A stretch of 59,769 nucleotides of DNA, from the NCBI GenBank assembly GCA_036556905.1, contig DATBIM010000010.1, forward strand, positions 1 through 59,769, written 5' to 3'. Below, in pieces: positions 1 to 7,737 of the stretch. How positions within the stretch are numbered: the first letter of the stretch is position 1; every line of letters starts with the position of its first letter. The notes beneath the pieces are model-generated. The model searched no databases. It was not told the DNA's origin and was given only the letters and a program-made list of their open reading frames with translations. A program made the translations under genes and the position numbers. The DNA comes from 40CM-4-69-5 sp036556905. Lineage in GTDB: Bacteria; Methylomirabilota; Methylomirabilia; Rokubacteriales; CSP1-6.

Positions 1-15
1 GGGCGAGCTCTGTTC

Positions 16-78
16 GTAGCGGGGTCCGCGAGGCCGGCTCGAGCCGAGGGTGGCCTGCTCTAGGCACGCGTGGCTCCG
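16..78 (+). repeat. 63-bp dispersed repeat family I, copy A
   Basis: This 63-base stretch aligns without gaps to four other places in the window (31857, 33083, 33149 and 42967), all in the same orientation. Shared blocks include TCCGCGAG near base 10, GGGTGG near base 34 and a TGC block near base 41. It lies just past the stop codon of the minus-strand SDR gene. The palindrome seen in the best copies (8-bp arms around CGC) is only partly kept here. Function is unknown. Confidence 0.75.
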
Positions 79-84
79 CTCTCG

Positions 85-846
85 CTATCCGGCGGTGAAG
101 CCGCCGTCGACGACCAGCTCGGCGCCGGTCATGTACGACGACTCGTCGCTGGCCAGGAAGAGCGCCACGCTGGCGATCTCCCGGGGTTGCGCGATGCGTC
201 CCAGGGGAATACCCGCCTCGAACTCTCGGCGCAGCGTGTCGGTGAGGTAGGGCGCCTGCAGCGGGGTGTCCACGATGCCGGGATGGATGATGTTGCAGCG
301 GATGCGATCCCGGGCGAACTGGATGGCCAGCGATTTTGTCAGCGAGATGAGCCCGCCCTTGGCCGCGGTGTAGGCGTCCTGGGCCCGGGTGAAGCCCGCC
401 AGGGCCGACACCGAGCCCATGATGATGATGGAGCCCCCGCCCGCCGACCGTAGATGCGGGATCCCGTGTTTGGTGACCCAGAAGACCGACTTGAGGTTGA
501 TGGCCATCACCCGATCCCACCAGCGCTCGTCGGTCTCGAGCACGGAGCGGTCGCGGTCCTTCCAGAGCACGCCGGCGTTGTTGTAGAGGACGTGCAGGAC
601 CCCGAATCGGCGGGCGCCCGCCTCGATCATGCGCTGCACGTGGGCCTCGACGGCGACGTCGCCTACGACGGCCAGGGCCTGGCCCCCGGCGGCTCCCACG
701 AGGCGCGCCGTCTCCGTGGCCGATGCCTCATCGATGTCGGCCACCACGACGCGCGCCCCCTCGCCGGCGAAGAGCAGGGCCGCTTCCCGCCCGATGCCCA
801 TGCCCGCGCCGGTGATGAACGCCGCCTTGCCGTCGAGCCGGTTCAT
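85..846 (-). CDS. SDR family NAD(P)-dependent oxidoreductase
   Basis: A short-chain dehydrogenase/reductase of 253 residues, the usual length for a classical SDR. The N-terminal Rossmann motif reads GAGMGIG, the NNAG motif is present, and the catalytic YxxxK appears as YTAAK after a serine-rich strand. The C-terminus ends in the typical VDGGF block. I chose the ATG at 846, giving MNRLDGK, because the in-frame GTG at 858 would begin inside a dispersed repeat. The substrate cannot be told from sequence. The 3' side holds a family I repeat, the 5' side a family II repeat. Confidence 0.9.
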   Translation of the reverse strand: MNRLDGKAAFITGAGMGIGREAALLFAGEGARVVVADIDEASATETARLVGAAGGQALAVVGDVAVEAHVQRMIEAGARRFGVLHVLYNNAGVLWKDRDRSVLETDERWWDRVMAINLKSVFWVTKHGIPHLRSAGGGSIIIMGSVSALAGFTRAQDAYTAAKGGLISLTKSLAIQFARDRIRCNIIHPGIVDTPLQAPYLTDTLRREFEAGIPLGRIAQPREIASVALFLASDESSYMTGAELVVDGGFTAG

Positions 847-854
847 TGAACCGG
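838..854. promoter_or_regulatory. 17-bp perfect palindrome over the SDR start codon
   Basis: CCGGTTCA and TGAACCGG form perfect 8-bp arms around one central base. The palindrome spans the ATG of the minus-strand SDR gene and the edge of family II repeat copy 1. It could occlude the start codon in RNA or be an accident of the repeat junction. Confidence 0.3.
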
Positions 855-962
855 GCACGGGCGCCCGGGCTCTCGCCTCGCCGCGCGGCGCGGCTCGGCT
901 CGCCCGGCGGCCCGGGCTCCGCCGCGATCCCCCGCGGCGATCACTCCAGCCGCCGATCTGAG
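847..962 (+). repeat. Dispersed GC-rich repeat family II, copy 1
   Basis: This element fills nearly the whole gap between the SDR and the glutamine-synthetase-like gene. Its first 59 bases match the reverse complement of 3816-3758 at about 55 positions by eye. Its head and its tail (GCCGATCTGAG at 952-962) also recur at 35910-35993. It begins with TGAAC and contains the self-complementary GGGCGCCC. No credible gene lies in it. Confidence 0.65.
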
Positions 963-972
963 CTGCGGCATC

Positions 973-2352
973 TCAGATCCGTTCGAAGTTGCGCAGCAGC
1001 TCCCAGTCGGTCACCGCCTGGTCGAAGGCCTGCTGCTCGAGCTGCGCCGCGTGCAGATAGTGCTCGACCACGCGGTCGCCGAACGCGGTCCGGGCCAGCC
1101 GGGACCGCTCCAGCTCGGCGATGGCCTCCCGCAGGGTCCGGGGCACCTGGGGCAGCGTGGCGTCTTCGTAGGCGTTGCCCTCGTAGAGCCGGGGCGCCTT
1201 CAGCCGGGCGCCGAGACCGTGCAGCCCGGCGGCGATGGTGGCGGCGAAGGCCAGATAGGGGTTGGCGTCGGCGCCGGGGATCCGGTTCTCCACGCGCAGG
1301 GCGCCGCCCTCGCCGCAGAGCCGGAAGCCGCACGTTCGGTTGTCCCACCCGGCTGCGATCCGGGTCGGCGCGAACGAGCCGGCCTGGTAGCGCTTGTAGG
1401 AGTTGACCGTGGGCGCGTAGAAGTAGGCGAGCTCGCGGGCCATCGCCATCTGCCCACCCAGCCAAGCGCCGACGAGCGCGTTCAGTGGGGGCCGGCCGCC
1501 GCGCGGCCGGCCCGGGGGGGCGAACAGCGGCTTGCGGCCGGCGCGATCCCAGAGCGAGGAGTGCAGGTGAAACGACGAGCCGGCGGCGGCGACGTCGTAC
1601 TTGGCCATGAACGTCACCGAGCAGCCCTGCGCGTGGGCGATTTCCTTGGCCCCGTGCTTGTAGAGCGCGGTGCGATCGGCCATCTCGACGGCTTCCGCGT
1701 ACTCGAGGTTGATCTCCTCCTGACCGCGACCCCACTCCCCTTTGGAGGTTTCCACCGGAACGTCCGCCCCCTCCATGCCGTTGCGGATCGCCCGGATCAG
1801 CGGCTCCTCCTTCGTCGTCTGGAGGATGTGATAGTCCTCCAGGTAGGTCGCCACCGGCGTGACGTTCTGGTAGCGCTTGGCCCGGGCCGCCTCGAACGAC
1901 TCCTTGAAGCAGTAGAGCTCCAGCTCGGCCGCCGTCTTCACCAGGTAGCCGAGGGCCCGCGCCCGCGCGACCTGGCGCTTGAGCACCCAGCGCGGCGCTT
2001 CCTCGATGGGCTCGCCCGCTTCGGTGTAGACGTCGCAGAACACCAGGGCGGTGTGCGGGAGCCACGGGATGAGCCGGAGCGTGGCGAGGTCGGGCACCAG
2101 CTTCATGTCCCCGTAGCCACGCTCCCACGAGGTGAGCGTGAAGCCCGGCAGCGGCTCCATCTCCATGTCCACGGTGAAGAGGTAGATGCAGGCGTGGACG
2201 CCTTCGCCGGCGACGTGATCGAGGAAGTGACGGCCCACCACGCGCTTGCCCAGGAGTCGACCGTAGCCGTCGGGAAACACGGTGAGCACCGTGTCGAGGG
2301 CGCCGCGGCGGACCAGAGCTCCCAGCGTGCGGAGATCGAGCCGGCCGGGCAT
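973..2352 (-). CDS. Glutamine synthetase family protein (GlnA/PuuA-like ligase)
   Basis: At 459 residues this is the size of a type I glutamine synthetase fold. The N-terminal region carries FPDGYGRLLGKR, as in the PuuA and GlnA3/GlnT branch, which ligates glutamate to amines rather than to ammonia alone. Later landmarks are a metal and ammonia site region with SFHLHSSLWD, the NSYKR region and a C-terminal VENRIPGADANPYLA block. Which amine is used is unknown. The gene is divergent from the MFS transporter. No ribosome binding site is visible, and TAGTAT lies seven bases upstream of ATG (see findings). A gamma-glutamylamine synthetase role is an inference. Confidence 0.88.
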   Translation of the reverse strand: MPGRLDLRTLGALVRRGALDTVLTVFPDGYGRLLGKRVVGRHFLDHVAGEGVHACIYLFTVDMEMEPLPGFTLTSWERGYGDMKLVPDLATLRLIPWLPHTALVFCDVYTEAGEPIEEAPRWVLKRQVARARALGYLVKTAAELELYCFKESFEAARAKRYQNVTPVATYLEDYHILQTTKEEPLIRAIRNGMEGADVPVETSKGEWGRGQEEINLEYAEAVEMADRTALYKHGAKEIAHAQGCSVTFMAKYDVAAAGSSFHLHSSLWDRAGRKPLFAPPGRPRGGRPPLNALVGAWLGGQMAMARELAYFYAPTVNSYKRYQAGSFAPTRIAAGWDNRTCGFRLCGEGGALRVENRIPGADANPYLAFAATIAAGLHGLGARLKAPRLYEGNAYEDATLPQVPRTLREAIAELERSRLARTAFGDRVVEHYLHAAQLEQQAFDQAVTDWELLRNFERI

Positions 2353-2359
2353 GACGCGG

Positions 2360-2365
2360 ATACTA
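2360..2365 (-). promoter_or_regulatory. Candidate -10 box (TAGTAT), leaderless start of the GS-like gene
   Basis: TAGTAT on the minus strand ends seven bases before the ATG of the glutamine-synthetase-like gene, which places the expected transcription start at or next to the start codon. No good -35 hexamer is seen 17 bases upstream (TTCCCG). It is a weak call on its own. Confidence 0.3.
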
Positions 2366-2438
2366 ACGCATCGTCAGAGCTTCGGGAAGCCGCGCCGCCG
2401 GCTCGCCAAGGGACGAGGGGCTGTGTCATGCTCTCGCC

Positions 2439-3734
2439 GTGGGCGGGTCGCCGCGTGGCACGATCGTCGCGTGGACGTTGTACGACTTCGCCAACTCGGC
2501 CTTCGCCGCCATCGTCCTGGCCACGATCTTTCCCGCCTATTACGCCAACGCGGTGGTGGGCAACGCCGATGGGCGCGGCGACTTCTGGTGGGGCCTCGCC
2601 GTCTCGACGTCGATGACGCTCGTCGCGCTGGCCGCCCCGGTGCTCGGCGGAATCGCTGACCACGCGGGGACGCGCAAGCCGTTCCTCGTCGGGCTGACGC
2701 TGGCCTCGGTGGCCGCCACCGCGCTCCTGGCCACCGTGGGCCCGGGCGCGGTATTGGTGGGCTTCGGCCTCGCGGTCGTCGGGATCGTCACCTTCGAGAC
2801 GGCCTTCGTCTGCTACAACTCCTACCTGCCCCGCATCGTCGCACCCGACCACCTCGGGCGCGTGTCCGCGGCCGGCTTCGCCGTCGGCTACGCCGGCTCG
2901 CTGGTCGCGTTCGTGGCCGCCTATCCTTTTGCCGCGGCCGAGGCCTACTGGGGCTGCTTCCTGACCGCCGCGGCCCAGTTCGGTCTCTTGGCGGTGCCGG
3001 CGCTCGTCACGCTGCCGGCCGACGCGCGCCACCCCGTCCGGCTGGGCCAGGCCGTGCGACGCGGCGTGGCCGACACGCTGGCCACGCTGGGCGAGATCGT
3101 GGGTCACCCCCAGCGCCGGGCCCTGCGCCGCTTCCTCGCCTCGTACCTGGTCTACGAGGACGGCGTGAACACGGTCGTCACGTTCTCCGCGGTCTTCGCC
3201 GCCAAGACCCTGGCCTTCACCTTCACCGAGATCATCGGTCTGTTCGCGCTGGTCCAGCTCACGGCACTGGTCGGCTCGGCGGCGTGGGCGCGTCCGGCCG
3301 ATACCCGCGGCCCCAAGCTGGTCGTGGCCACCACACTGGTGCAGTGGACGGCCGTCACCGTGCTCGCGTATTTCGTGCAGGCCAAGTGGCAGTTCTGGGT
3401 GGTGGCCGTGCTCGCGGGGACCGGGCTGGGCGCGATCCAGGCGGCGAGTCGGACGTTCATGGCCACGCTGATTCCCGCCGGCCGGGAAGCCGAGTTCTTC
3501 GGCTTTTATCAGCTGGTGGGCAAGACCGGCGCCATCCTGGGCCCCCTGGTCTTCGGGGGCGTCTCCTGGGCCCTCGGGGGCAACCAGCGCGTCGCCATCG
3601 TGGCGGTGGGGCTGTTCTTCGTCGTCGGATTCGTCCTGCTGACCCGGGTCCCTGGCGGAGGGCCGACGGGCTTGAGCAGTGAGTCGCCCATACTCGGAGC
3701 TCACGACAAGCGTGAGACGCTGCGCCGCCCGTGA
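2439..3734 (+). CDS. MFS transporter, UMF1 (Atg22-like) family
   Basis: This is a 431-residue integral membrane protein with about twelve hydrophobic segments. The N-terminus WTLYDFANSAFAAIV is the signature of UMF1/Atg22-like major facilitator proteins, and the loop GGIADHAGTRKPFL after the second or third helix matches the MFS loop motif. Related proteins are thought to export amino acids or small metabolites, but the substrate here is unknown. The start is the GTG at 2439. The gene converges on the M50 protease, with a family II repeat between them. Confidence 0.88.
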   Translation: MGGSPRGTIVAWTLYDFANSAFAAIVLATIFPAYYANAVVGNADGRGDFWWGLAVSTSMTLVALAAPVLGGIADHAGTRKPFLVGLTLASVAATALLATVGPGAVLVGFGLAVVGIVTFETAFVCYNSYLPRIVAPDHLGRVSAAGFAVGYAGSLVAFVAAYPFAAAEAYWGCFLTAAAQFGLLAVPALVTLPADARHPVRLGQAVRRGVADTLATLGEIVGHPQRRALRRFLASYLVYEDGVNTVVTFSAVFAAKTLAFTFTEIIGLFALVQLTALVGSAAWARPADTRGPKLVVATTLVQWTAVTVLAYFVQAKWQFWVVAVLAGTGLGAIQAASRTFMATLIPAGREAEFFGFYQLVGKTGAILGPLVFGGVSWALGGNQRVAIVAVGLFFVVGFVLLTRVPGGGPTGLSSESPILGAHDKRETLRRP

Positions 3735-3816
3735 TCGCGTCGGGGCGCGGGCCCGCAGTGCGAGCCGAGCAGCGCCGCGCGGCGAGGCGAGAGCCCGGGC
3801 GCCCGCGCCCTGTTCA
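3733..3816 (-). repeat. Dispersed repeat family II, copy 2
   Basis: Read on the minus strand, this begins TGAACAGGGCGCGGGCGCCC and matches copy 1 at 847 at about 55 of the first 59 bases. The leading TGA is the stop codon of the M50 protease gene. The element occupies the whole gap between the convergent MFS and protease genes. Confidence 0.7.
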
Positions 3817-4962
3817 CATGATATCGATCGGCACCGGAGGGATCAGCAGGACGAAGAGGATCAGGCAGAGGGCGCCGACCACGCGACGCCCCCGGGACAG
3901 CGGCGTCACGTCGTCCAGCGGCGGGCTGTGGTGGAACCCGATCAGAAAGACGATCAGCGCCGACCACACGAACCAGTTGGGCGACCATGTGATCAGGCCT
4001 AGCCCCAGCGTCGCCGCCACCGTGACGATTCCCACCCTCCGGTGATGCCGTCCGAACAGGGCATAGGCAATGCGGCCGCCGTCGAGCTGACCAACCGGGA
4101 ACAGGTTCAGGGCCGTGACGAAGAAGCCGGCCCAGGCCGCGTCGGCCATGGGGTGCGTGAAGAGCATCATGCCGTCGGGCACCGGGCCGAAGCGGGCGTC
4201 AATGAGCCAGCGCATTAGCAGCGACTGCCCGAACACCACGTGCTCGCCGGCGGGCGTGGGGATCACCGTCGACCACTCGAGCCCGAGCAGGAGCGCGGGG
4301 AGGGCCACGACCAGCCCGGCCAGCGGACCAGCGGCGGCGATGTCGAAGAGCGCGTTGCGATCCCGGGCCGGAGACCGCATGTGAATGAGGGCGCCCAGGG
4401 TTCCGAACAGGAAGAGCGGCGGCGGCGCCGGGATGAAGTAGGGCAGGCTGACGGACGCCCGATAGTGGCGTGCCGTGAAGTAGTGACCGAACTCGTGGAC
4501 TCCCAGAATGATCAGCAGCGTGGCCGCGAAGGGAATGCCGCTGAGGAAGAGCGTCCCGAGCAGCGTCGAGCGGAAGGCGTCGAAGGTCGGGGAGCCCGAG
4601 AAGAAGGCGCCCGCCAGCAGGGTGGACAGGCAGGTGAGGACGAACAGCACCACGTTGATGCTGATGCGCCGCCGCGCTGCGCTTTCGACGAGCGGCAGCG
4701 CCTGCAGGACGACGTCCGCGCCCTCCGACTTGAGAAAGGGAGTCAGCCCCAGCGGGCGTAGCCGCGCCTGCAGGAGCTCCCGGGCCCGAGTCGGCTCGAC
4801 GAGAAGCCGGCCGCGATAGGCCAGACCGTTCCCCCGGATCTGGTGCTGATCAAGCGTCAGGATGTCGTGGACGCGCTGACGCACGAGCTCGTCGCTGAGC
4901 ACGAGGTCGTCCGGGGAGAGCGACACGGCGACGGGTCGTCGCCGTAAGGGCCAGACACGCAT
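3814..4962 (-). CDS. Site-2-protease-like M50 zinc metallopeptidase
   Basis: This is an intramembrane metalloprotease of 382 residues. The zinc motif HEFGH is at residues 156-160, and the second M50 motif, NLFPVGQLDGG, lies near residues 286-296 and provides the third ligand (Asp294). About six membrane segments follow a soluble N-terminal region of roughly 100 residues rather than a PDZ domain. It sits last in the fab-operon direction, nine bases after the RNase III-like gene, so it may be cotranscribed. The substrate is unknown. Its stop codon belongs to a family II repeat, so the last residues may have changed when the repeat arrived. Confidence 0.9.
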   Translation of the reverse strand: MRVWPLRRRPVAVSLSPDDLVLSDELVRQRVHDILTLDQHQIRGNGLAYRGRLLVEPTRARELLQARLRPLGLTPFLKSEGADVVLQALPLVESAARRRISINVVLFVLTCLSTLLAGAFFSGSPTFDAFRSTLLGTLFLSGIPFAATLLIILGVHEFGHYFTARHYRASVSLPYFIPAPPPLFLFGTLGALIHMRSPARDRNALFDIAAAGPLAGLVVALPALLLGLEWSTVIPTPAGEHVVFGQSLLMRWLIDARFGPVPDGMMLFTHPMADAAWAGFFVTALNLFPVGQLDGGRIAYALFGRHHRRVGIVTVAATLGLGLITWSPNWFVWSALIVFLIGFHHSPPLDDVTPLSRGRRVVGALCLILFVLLIPPVPIDIM

Positions 4963-4971
4963 GAGGGAAGC

Positions 4972-5415
4972 CTACCACACGGCCAGTCGGCCGACCGCCC
5001 GCCGCACGCTGTCGAGCCCGCCTTCCAGGTAGAGCACACCCAGCACGGCCTCCAGCGCGGTGGCCAGAACGGACTCGCGCTCCCGACCACCCGTCTGCTC
5101 CTCCCCCCGCCCCAGACGCAAGAGGGCGCCGAGCTCGATCCCGCTCGCCCAGCGAGCCAGGTTGGCCCCCGCCACGATGCGGGCGCGCTCCGGTGTCAAC
5201 ACTCCCACCGGGGCGCCGGGGTCGGCATCGAACAGGCGCTCGGCCACCACGAGCGCCAGGGCGGCATCACCGAGCAGCGCCAGCCCCTCGTTGTGGCCGA
5301 GCGGGGGATGCTCGTTGGCGTAGGAGGCGTGGGTCAGGGCGCGGGCCAGCAGGTCGCGGTCCCGGAACCGATGTTCTAGCCGGCGTTCGAGCTCGGCGAC
5401 GCGGTCCGGATCCAC
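4972..5415 (-). CDS. Degenerate RNase III domain protein (no dsRBD)
   Basis: The 147 residues cover only the endonuclease domain of RNase III; the usual C-terminal double-stranded RNA-binding domain is absent, and the next gene starts nine bases on. The signature HNERLEFLGD reads HNEGLALLGD at residues 41-50, so the metal ligand matching E. coli Glu41 is Ala46, while Asp50 remains. The second acidic motif ADxxE reads ATALE, so the match to Asp114 is Thr119 and Glu122 is kept. Two of four catalytic acids are therefore missing. The position right after fabF is where rnc lies in many bacteria. It is probably inactive as a nuclease, or a binding scaffold. Confidence 0.8.
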   Translation of the reverse strand: MDPDRVAELERRLEHRFRDRDLLARALTHASYANEHPPLGHNEGLALLGDAALALVVAERLFDADPGAPVGVLTPERARIVAGANLARWASGIELGALLRLGRGEEQTGGRERESVLATALEAVLGVLYLEGGLDSVRRAVGRLAVW

Positions 5416-5448
5416 GAGGCAGGCGGCGGGGGCGCGTCAGCCCCGGCG

Positions 5449-6717
5449 CTAACCGCGGAACTTGCGGAAGGCCAGGGTGGCGTTGGTACCGCCGAAGCCG
5501 AAGGCGTTGTTCAGGGCGACCTCGATGTCTTGCTTGCGCGCCTGATTGGGCACGTAGTCGAGATCGCAGTCGGGGTCCGGCGTCTCGTAATTGATGGTCG
5601 GCGGCAACAGGCCGTGATGCAGGCTGAGGACGGTGGCGATGCTCTCCACGCCGCCCGCCGCGCCCAGCAGGTGGCCAGTCATCGACTTCGTGGAGGACAC
5701 GGCCAGCCGGCGCGCATGCTCACCGAACACCCGCTTGATGGCCAGCGTCTCGAACCGATCGTTGTACGGCGTGGAGGTGCCGTGGGCATTGATGTAGCCG
5801 ACGTCACCGGGATCGAGCCCGGCGTCCCGCAGCGCCGCGCTCATCGCGCGGGCCGAGCCGTCCCCTTCGGGGTCGGGTGCCGTCACGTGGTGGGCATCGG
5901 CGGTCATGCCGTAGCCGACCACTTCCGCGTAGATGCGGGCGTCGCGCCCTTGCGCGTGGACCAGGGACTCGAGCACGACGATGCCGGCGCCCTCACTGGG
6001 CACGAATCCGTCGCGGGCGGCGTCGAAGGGGCGCGAGGCCTTCTCGGGCTCGTCGTTCCGGGTCGACATGGCCTTCATGGTGCAAAACCCGGCGATGGTC
6101 AGGGGCAGGATGATCGCCTCGGAGCCGCCGGCGATCATCACGTCGGCGTCGCCCCGCTCGATGATCTTGAAGGCGTCGCCGATGGCGTGGTTGCCGGTGG
6201 CGCAGGCCGTGACCACCGCAGAGTTCGGCCCCTTGGCCCCGAAGCGCATGGAGACCAGGCCCGAGGCCATGTTGATGATGAGCATGGGGATGATGAAGGG
6301 GGAGACCCGCTCGGGCCCCTTCTCCAGACGCACCCGCTCACCCTCCAGCAGCGTGTGGATCCCGCCGATGCCGGAGCCGATGAGCACACCGAACCGGGGC
6401 CCGGCGACCTTACCCACGTCCAGGCCGGCATCGGCCACCGCCATCACCGAGCCGGCGATGGCATAGTGCAGGAAGGGGTCGAGCCGGCGGGCCTCTTTCT
6501 TGTCGACGAAGTTCAGGGGATCGAAGTTCCGGACTTCGCCGGCGATACGGGTCTCGTACCGATAGGCGCCGGCAGCGTCCTTCTCGGCGGCGTCGAATTT
6601 GGTGATGGGGCCGATCCCCGACCGCCCCCGGGACAGACCAGCCCAGAATTCCTCGGCGGTATTGCCCAGCGGCGTCAGGGCTCCCAACCCGGTGACGACG
6701 ACGCGGCGCCGCTCCAC
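5449..6717 (-). CDS. fabF: Beta-ketoacyl-ACP synthase II
   Basis: FabF condenses malonyl-ACP with acyl-ACP in the elongation cycle of type II fatty acid synthesis in the cytosol. The protein has 422 residues. The nucleophile Cys172 sits in VTACATGNHA, and the two histidines are His312 (NAHGTSTPYND) and His349 (KSMTGHLLGAAGG). It lies two bases after acpP, inside the minus-strand fab operon, and its N-terminus MERRRVVVTGLG is standard for the family. Confidence 0.97.
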   Translation of the reverse strand: MERRRVVVTGLGALTPLGNTAEEFWAGLSRGRSGIGPITKFDAAEKDAAGAYRYETRIAGEVRNFDPLNFVDKKEARRLDPFLHYAIAGSVMAVADAGLDVGKVAGPRFGVLIGSGIGGIHTLLEGERVRLEKGPERVSPFIIPMLIINMASGLVSMRFGAKGPNSAVVTACATGNHAIGDAFKIIERGDADVMIAGGSEAIILPLTIAGFCTMKAMSTRNDEPEKASRPFDAARDGFVPSEGAGIVVLESLVHAQGRDARIYAEVVGYGMTADAHHVTAPDPEGDGSARAMSAALRDAGLDPGDVGYINAHGTSTPYNDRFETLAIKRVFGEHARRLAVSSTKSMTGHLLGAAGGVESIATVLSLHHGLLPPTINYETPDPDCDLDYVPNQARKQDIEVALNNAFGFGGTNATLAFRKFRG

Positions 6718-6719
6718 CG

Positions 6720-6956
6720 TCAGGAGTTGTCCTTGATGTATTGGATGGCGTCGCCGACGGTGACGATCTTCTCGGCGTCCTCGTCGGGAATCTGGATGTC
6801 GAAGTGCTCCTCCAGCGCCATGACGAGTTCGACCGTGTCGAGCGAGTCAGCCCCGAGGTCTTCGATGAACCGCGCGTTCGGCGTCACGTCGTCCTCTTCG
6901 ACGCCGAGCTGCTCGATGATGATCTCCTTCACCTTGTCTTCGACTGACTTCGCCAT
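6720..6956 (-). CDS. acpP: Acyl carrier protein
   Basis: A small acidic carrier protein of 78 residues. Ser38 in GADSLDTVEL is the 4'-phosphopantetheine attachment site. It shuttles acyl intermediates between FabD, FabH, FabF, FabG and PlsX, all encoded next to it. It is placed between fabG and fabF with a 32-base gap from fabG, which may allow extra expression. Confidence 0.97.
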   Translation of the reverse strand: MAKSVEDKVKEIIIEQLGVEEDDVTPNARFIEDLGADSLDTVELVMALEEHFDIQIPDEDAEKIVTVGDAIQYIKDNS

Positions 6957-6988
6957 CGACCCGTGCCCTCCGCGGAGGAAGACTGCGT

Positions 6989-7732
6989 TCAGATGTAGAG
7001 TCCCCCGTTGACGTGGAACACCTGCCCCGTGATGTAGCTGGCGCCGTCTCCGGCGAGGAATCGTACCACCTCGGCGACTTCGCGGGTGCTACCGGTCCGC
7101 CCGAGCGGGATCTGGGCCAGGAGCGCCTGGCGGGCGGCCTCGGGCACCGTGGCCGTGAGGTCCGTCTCGATGAGACCGGGCGCCACCGCGTTGACCAGGA
7201 TCGACCAGTGAGCCAGCTCGCGAGCGGCGGATTTGGTGAGGCCGATGAGCCCGGCCTTGGCCGCCGAGTAATTGGCCTGGCCGGCATTCCCCATGGCGCC
7301 GGCGGTGGACGTGATGTTGATGATGCGTCCGCTCTTCTGTCGCATCATGAGCTTGGCCGCGGCGCGCGTCATGAAAAATGCTCCGCGGAGGTTGACGTCC
7401 ATGACGCGGTCCCAGTCCTCGTCCTTCATCCGTACCAGGAGCGCATCCCGGGTGATCCCCGCGTTGTTGATGAGCACGTCGAGACGTCCGAACTGCTGCT
7501 TGGCGGTATCGACCAGGCGCTCGGCGTCATCACGGCTGGCGGCGTCGGCGGCGACGCCGACAATGGTCGCGCCTGCCCCCGCCATCTCCTTCACCGCACG
7601 CTCCAAACGATCGGCGTCGCGAGCCGAGACTACCACGGTCGCTCCGTCTTCCGCCAGCAAAGCGGTGATGGCGGCGCCGATCCCCCGGCTGCCCCCGGTG
7701 ACGATGGCCACGCGGCCGGCCAGGGCTTTCAT
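6989..7732 (-). CDS. fabG: 3-oxoacyl-ACP reductase
   Basis: FabG reduces 3-ketoacyl-ACP with NADPH. The 247-residue SDR has the cofactor motif GGSRGIG at residues 13-19, NNAG at 89-92 and the catalytic set Ser142, Tyr155 and Lys159 (YSAAK). The start ATG at 7732 gives MKALAGRVAIVTGG; the open frame runs far upstream, but that part is a shadow of fabD. It lies five bases after the fabD stop. Confidence 0.96.
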   Translation of the reverse strand: MKALAGRVAIVTGGSRGIGAAITALLAEDGATVVVSARDADRLERAVKEMAGAGATIVGVAADAASRDDAERLVDTAKQQFGRLDVLINNAGITRDALLVRMKDEDWDRVMDVNLRGAFFMTRAAAKLMMRQKSGRIINITSTAGAMGNAGQANYSAAKAGLIGLTKSAARELAHWSILVNAVAPGLIETDLTATVPEAARQALLAQIPLGRTGSTREVAEVVRFLAGDGASYITGQVFHVNGGLYI

Positions 7733-7737
7733 TAGAC

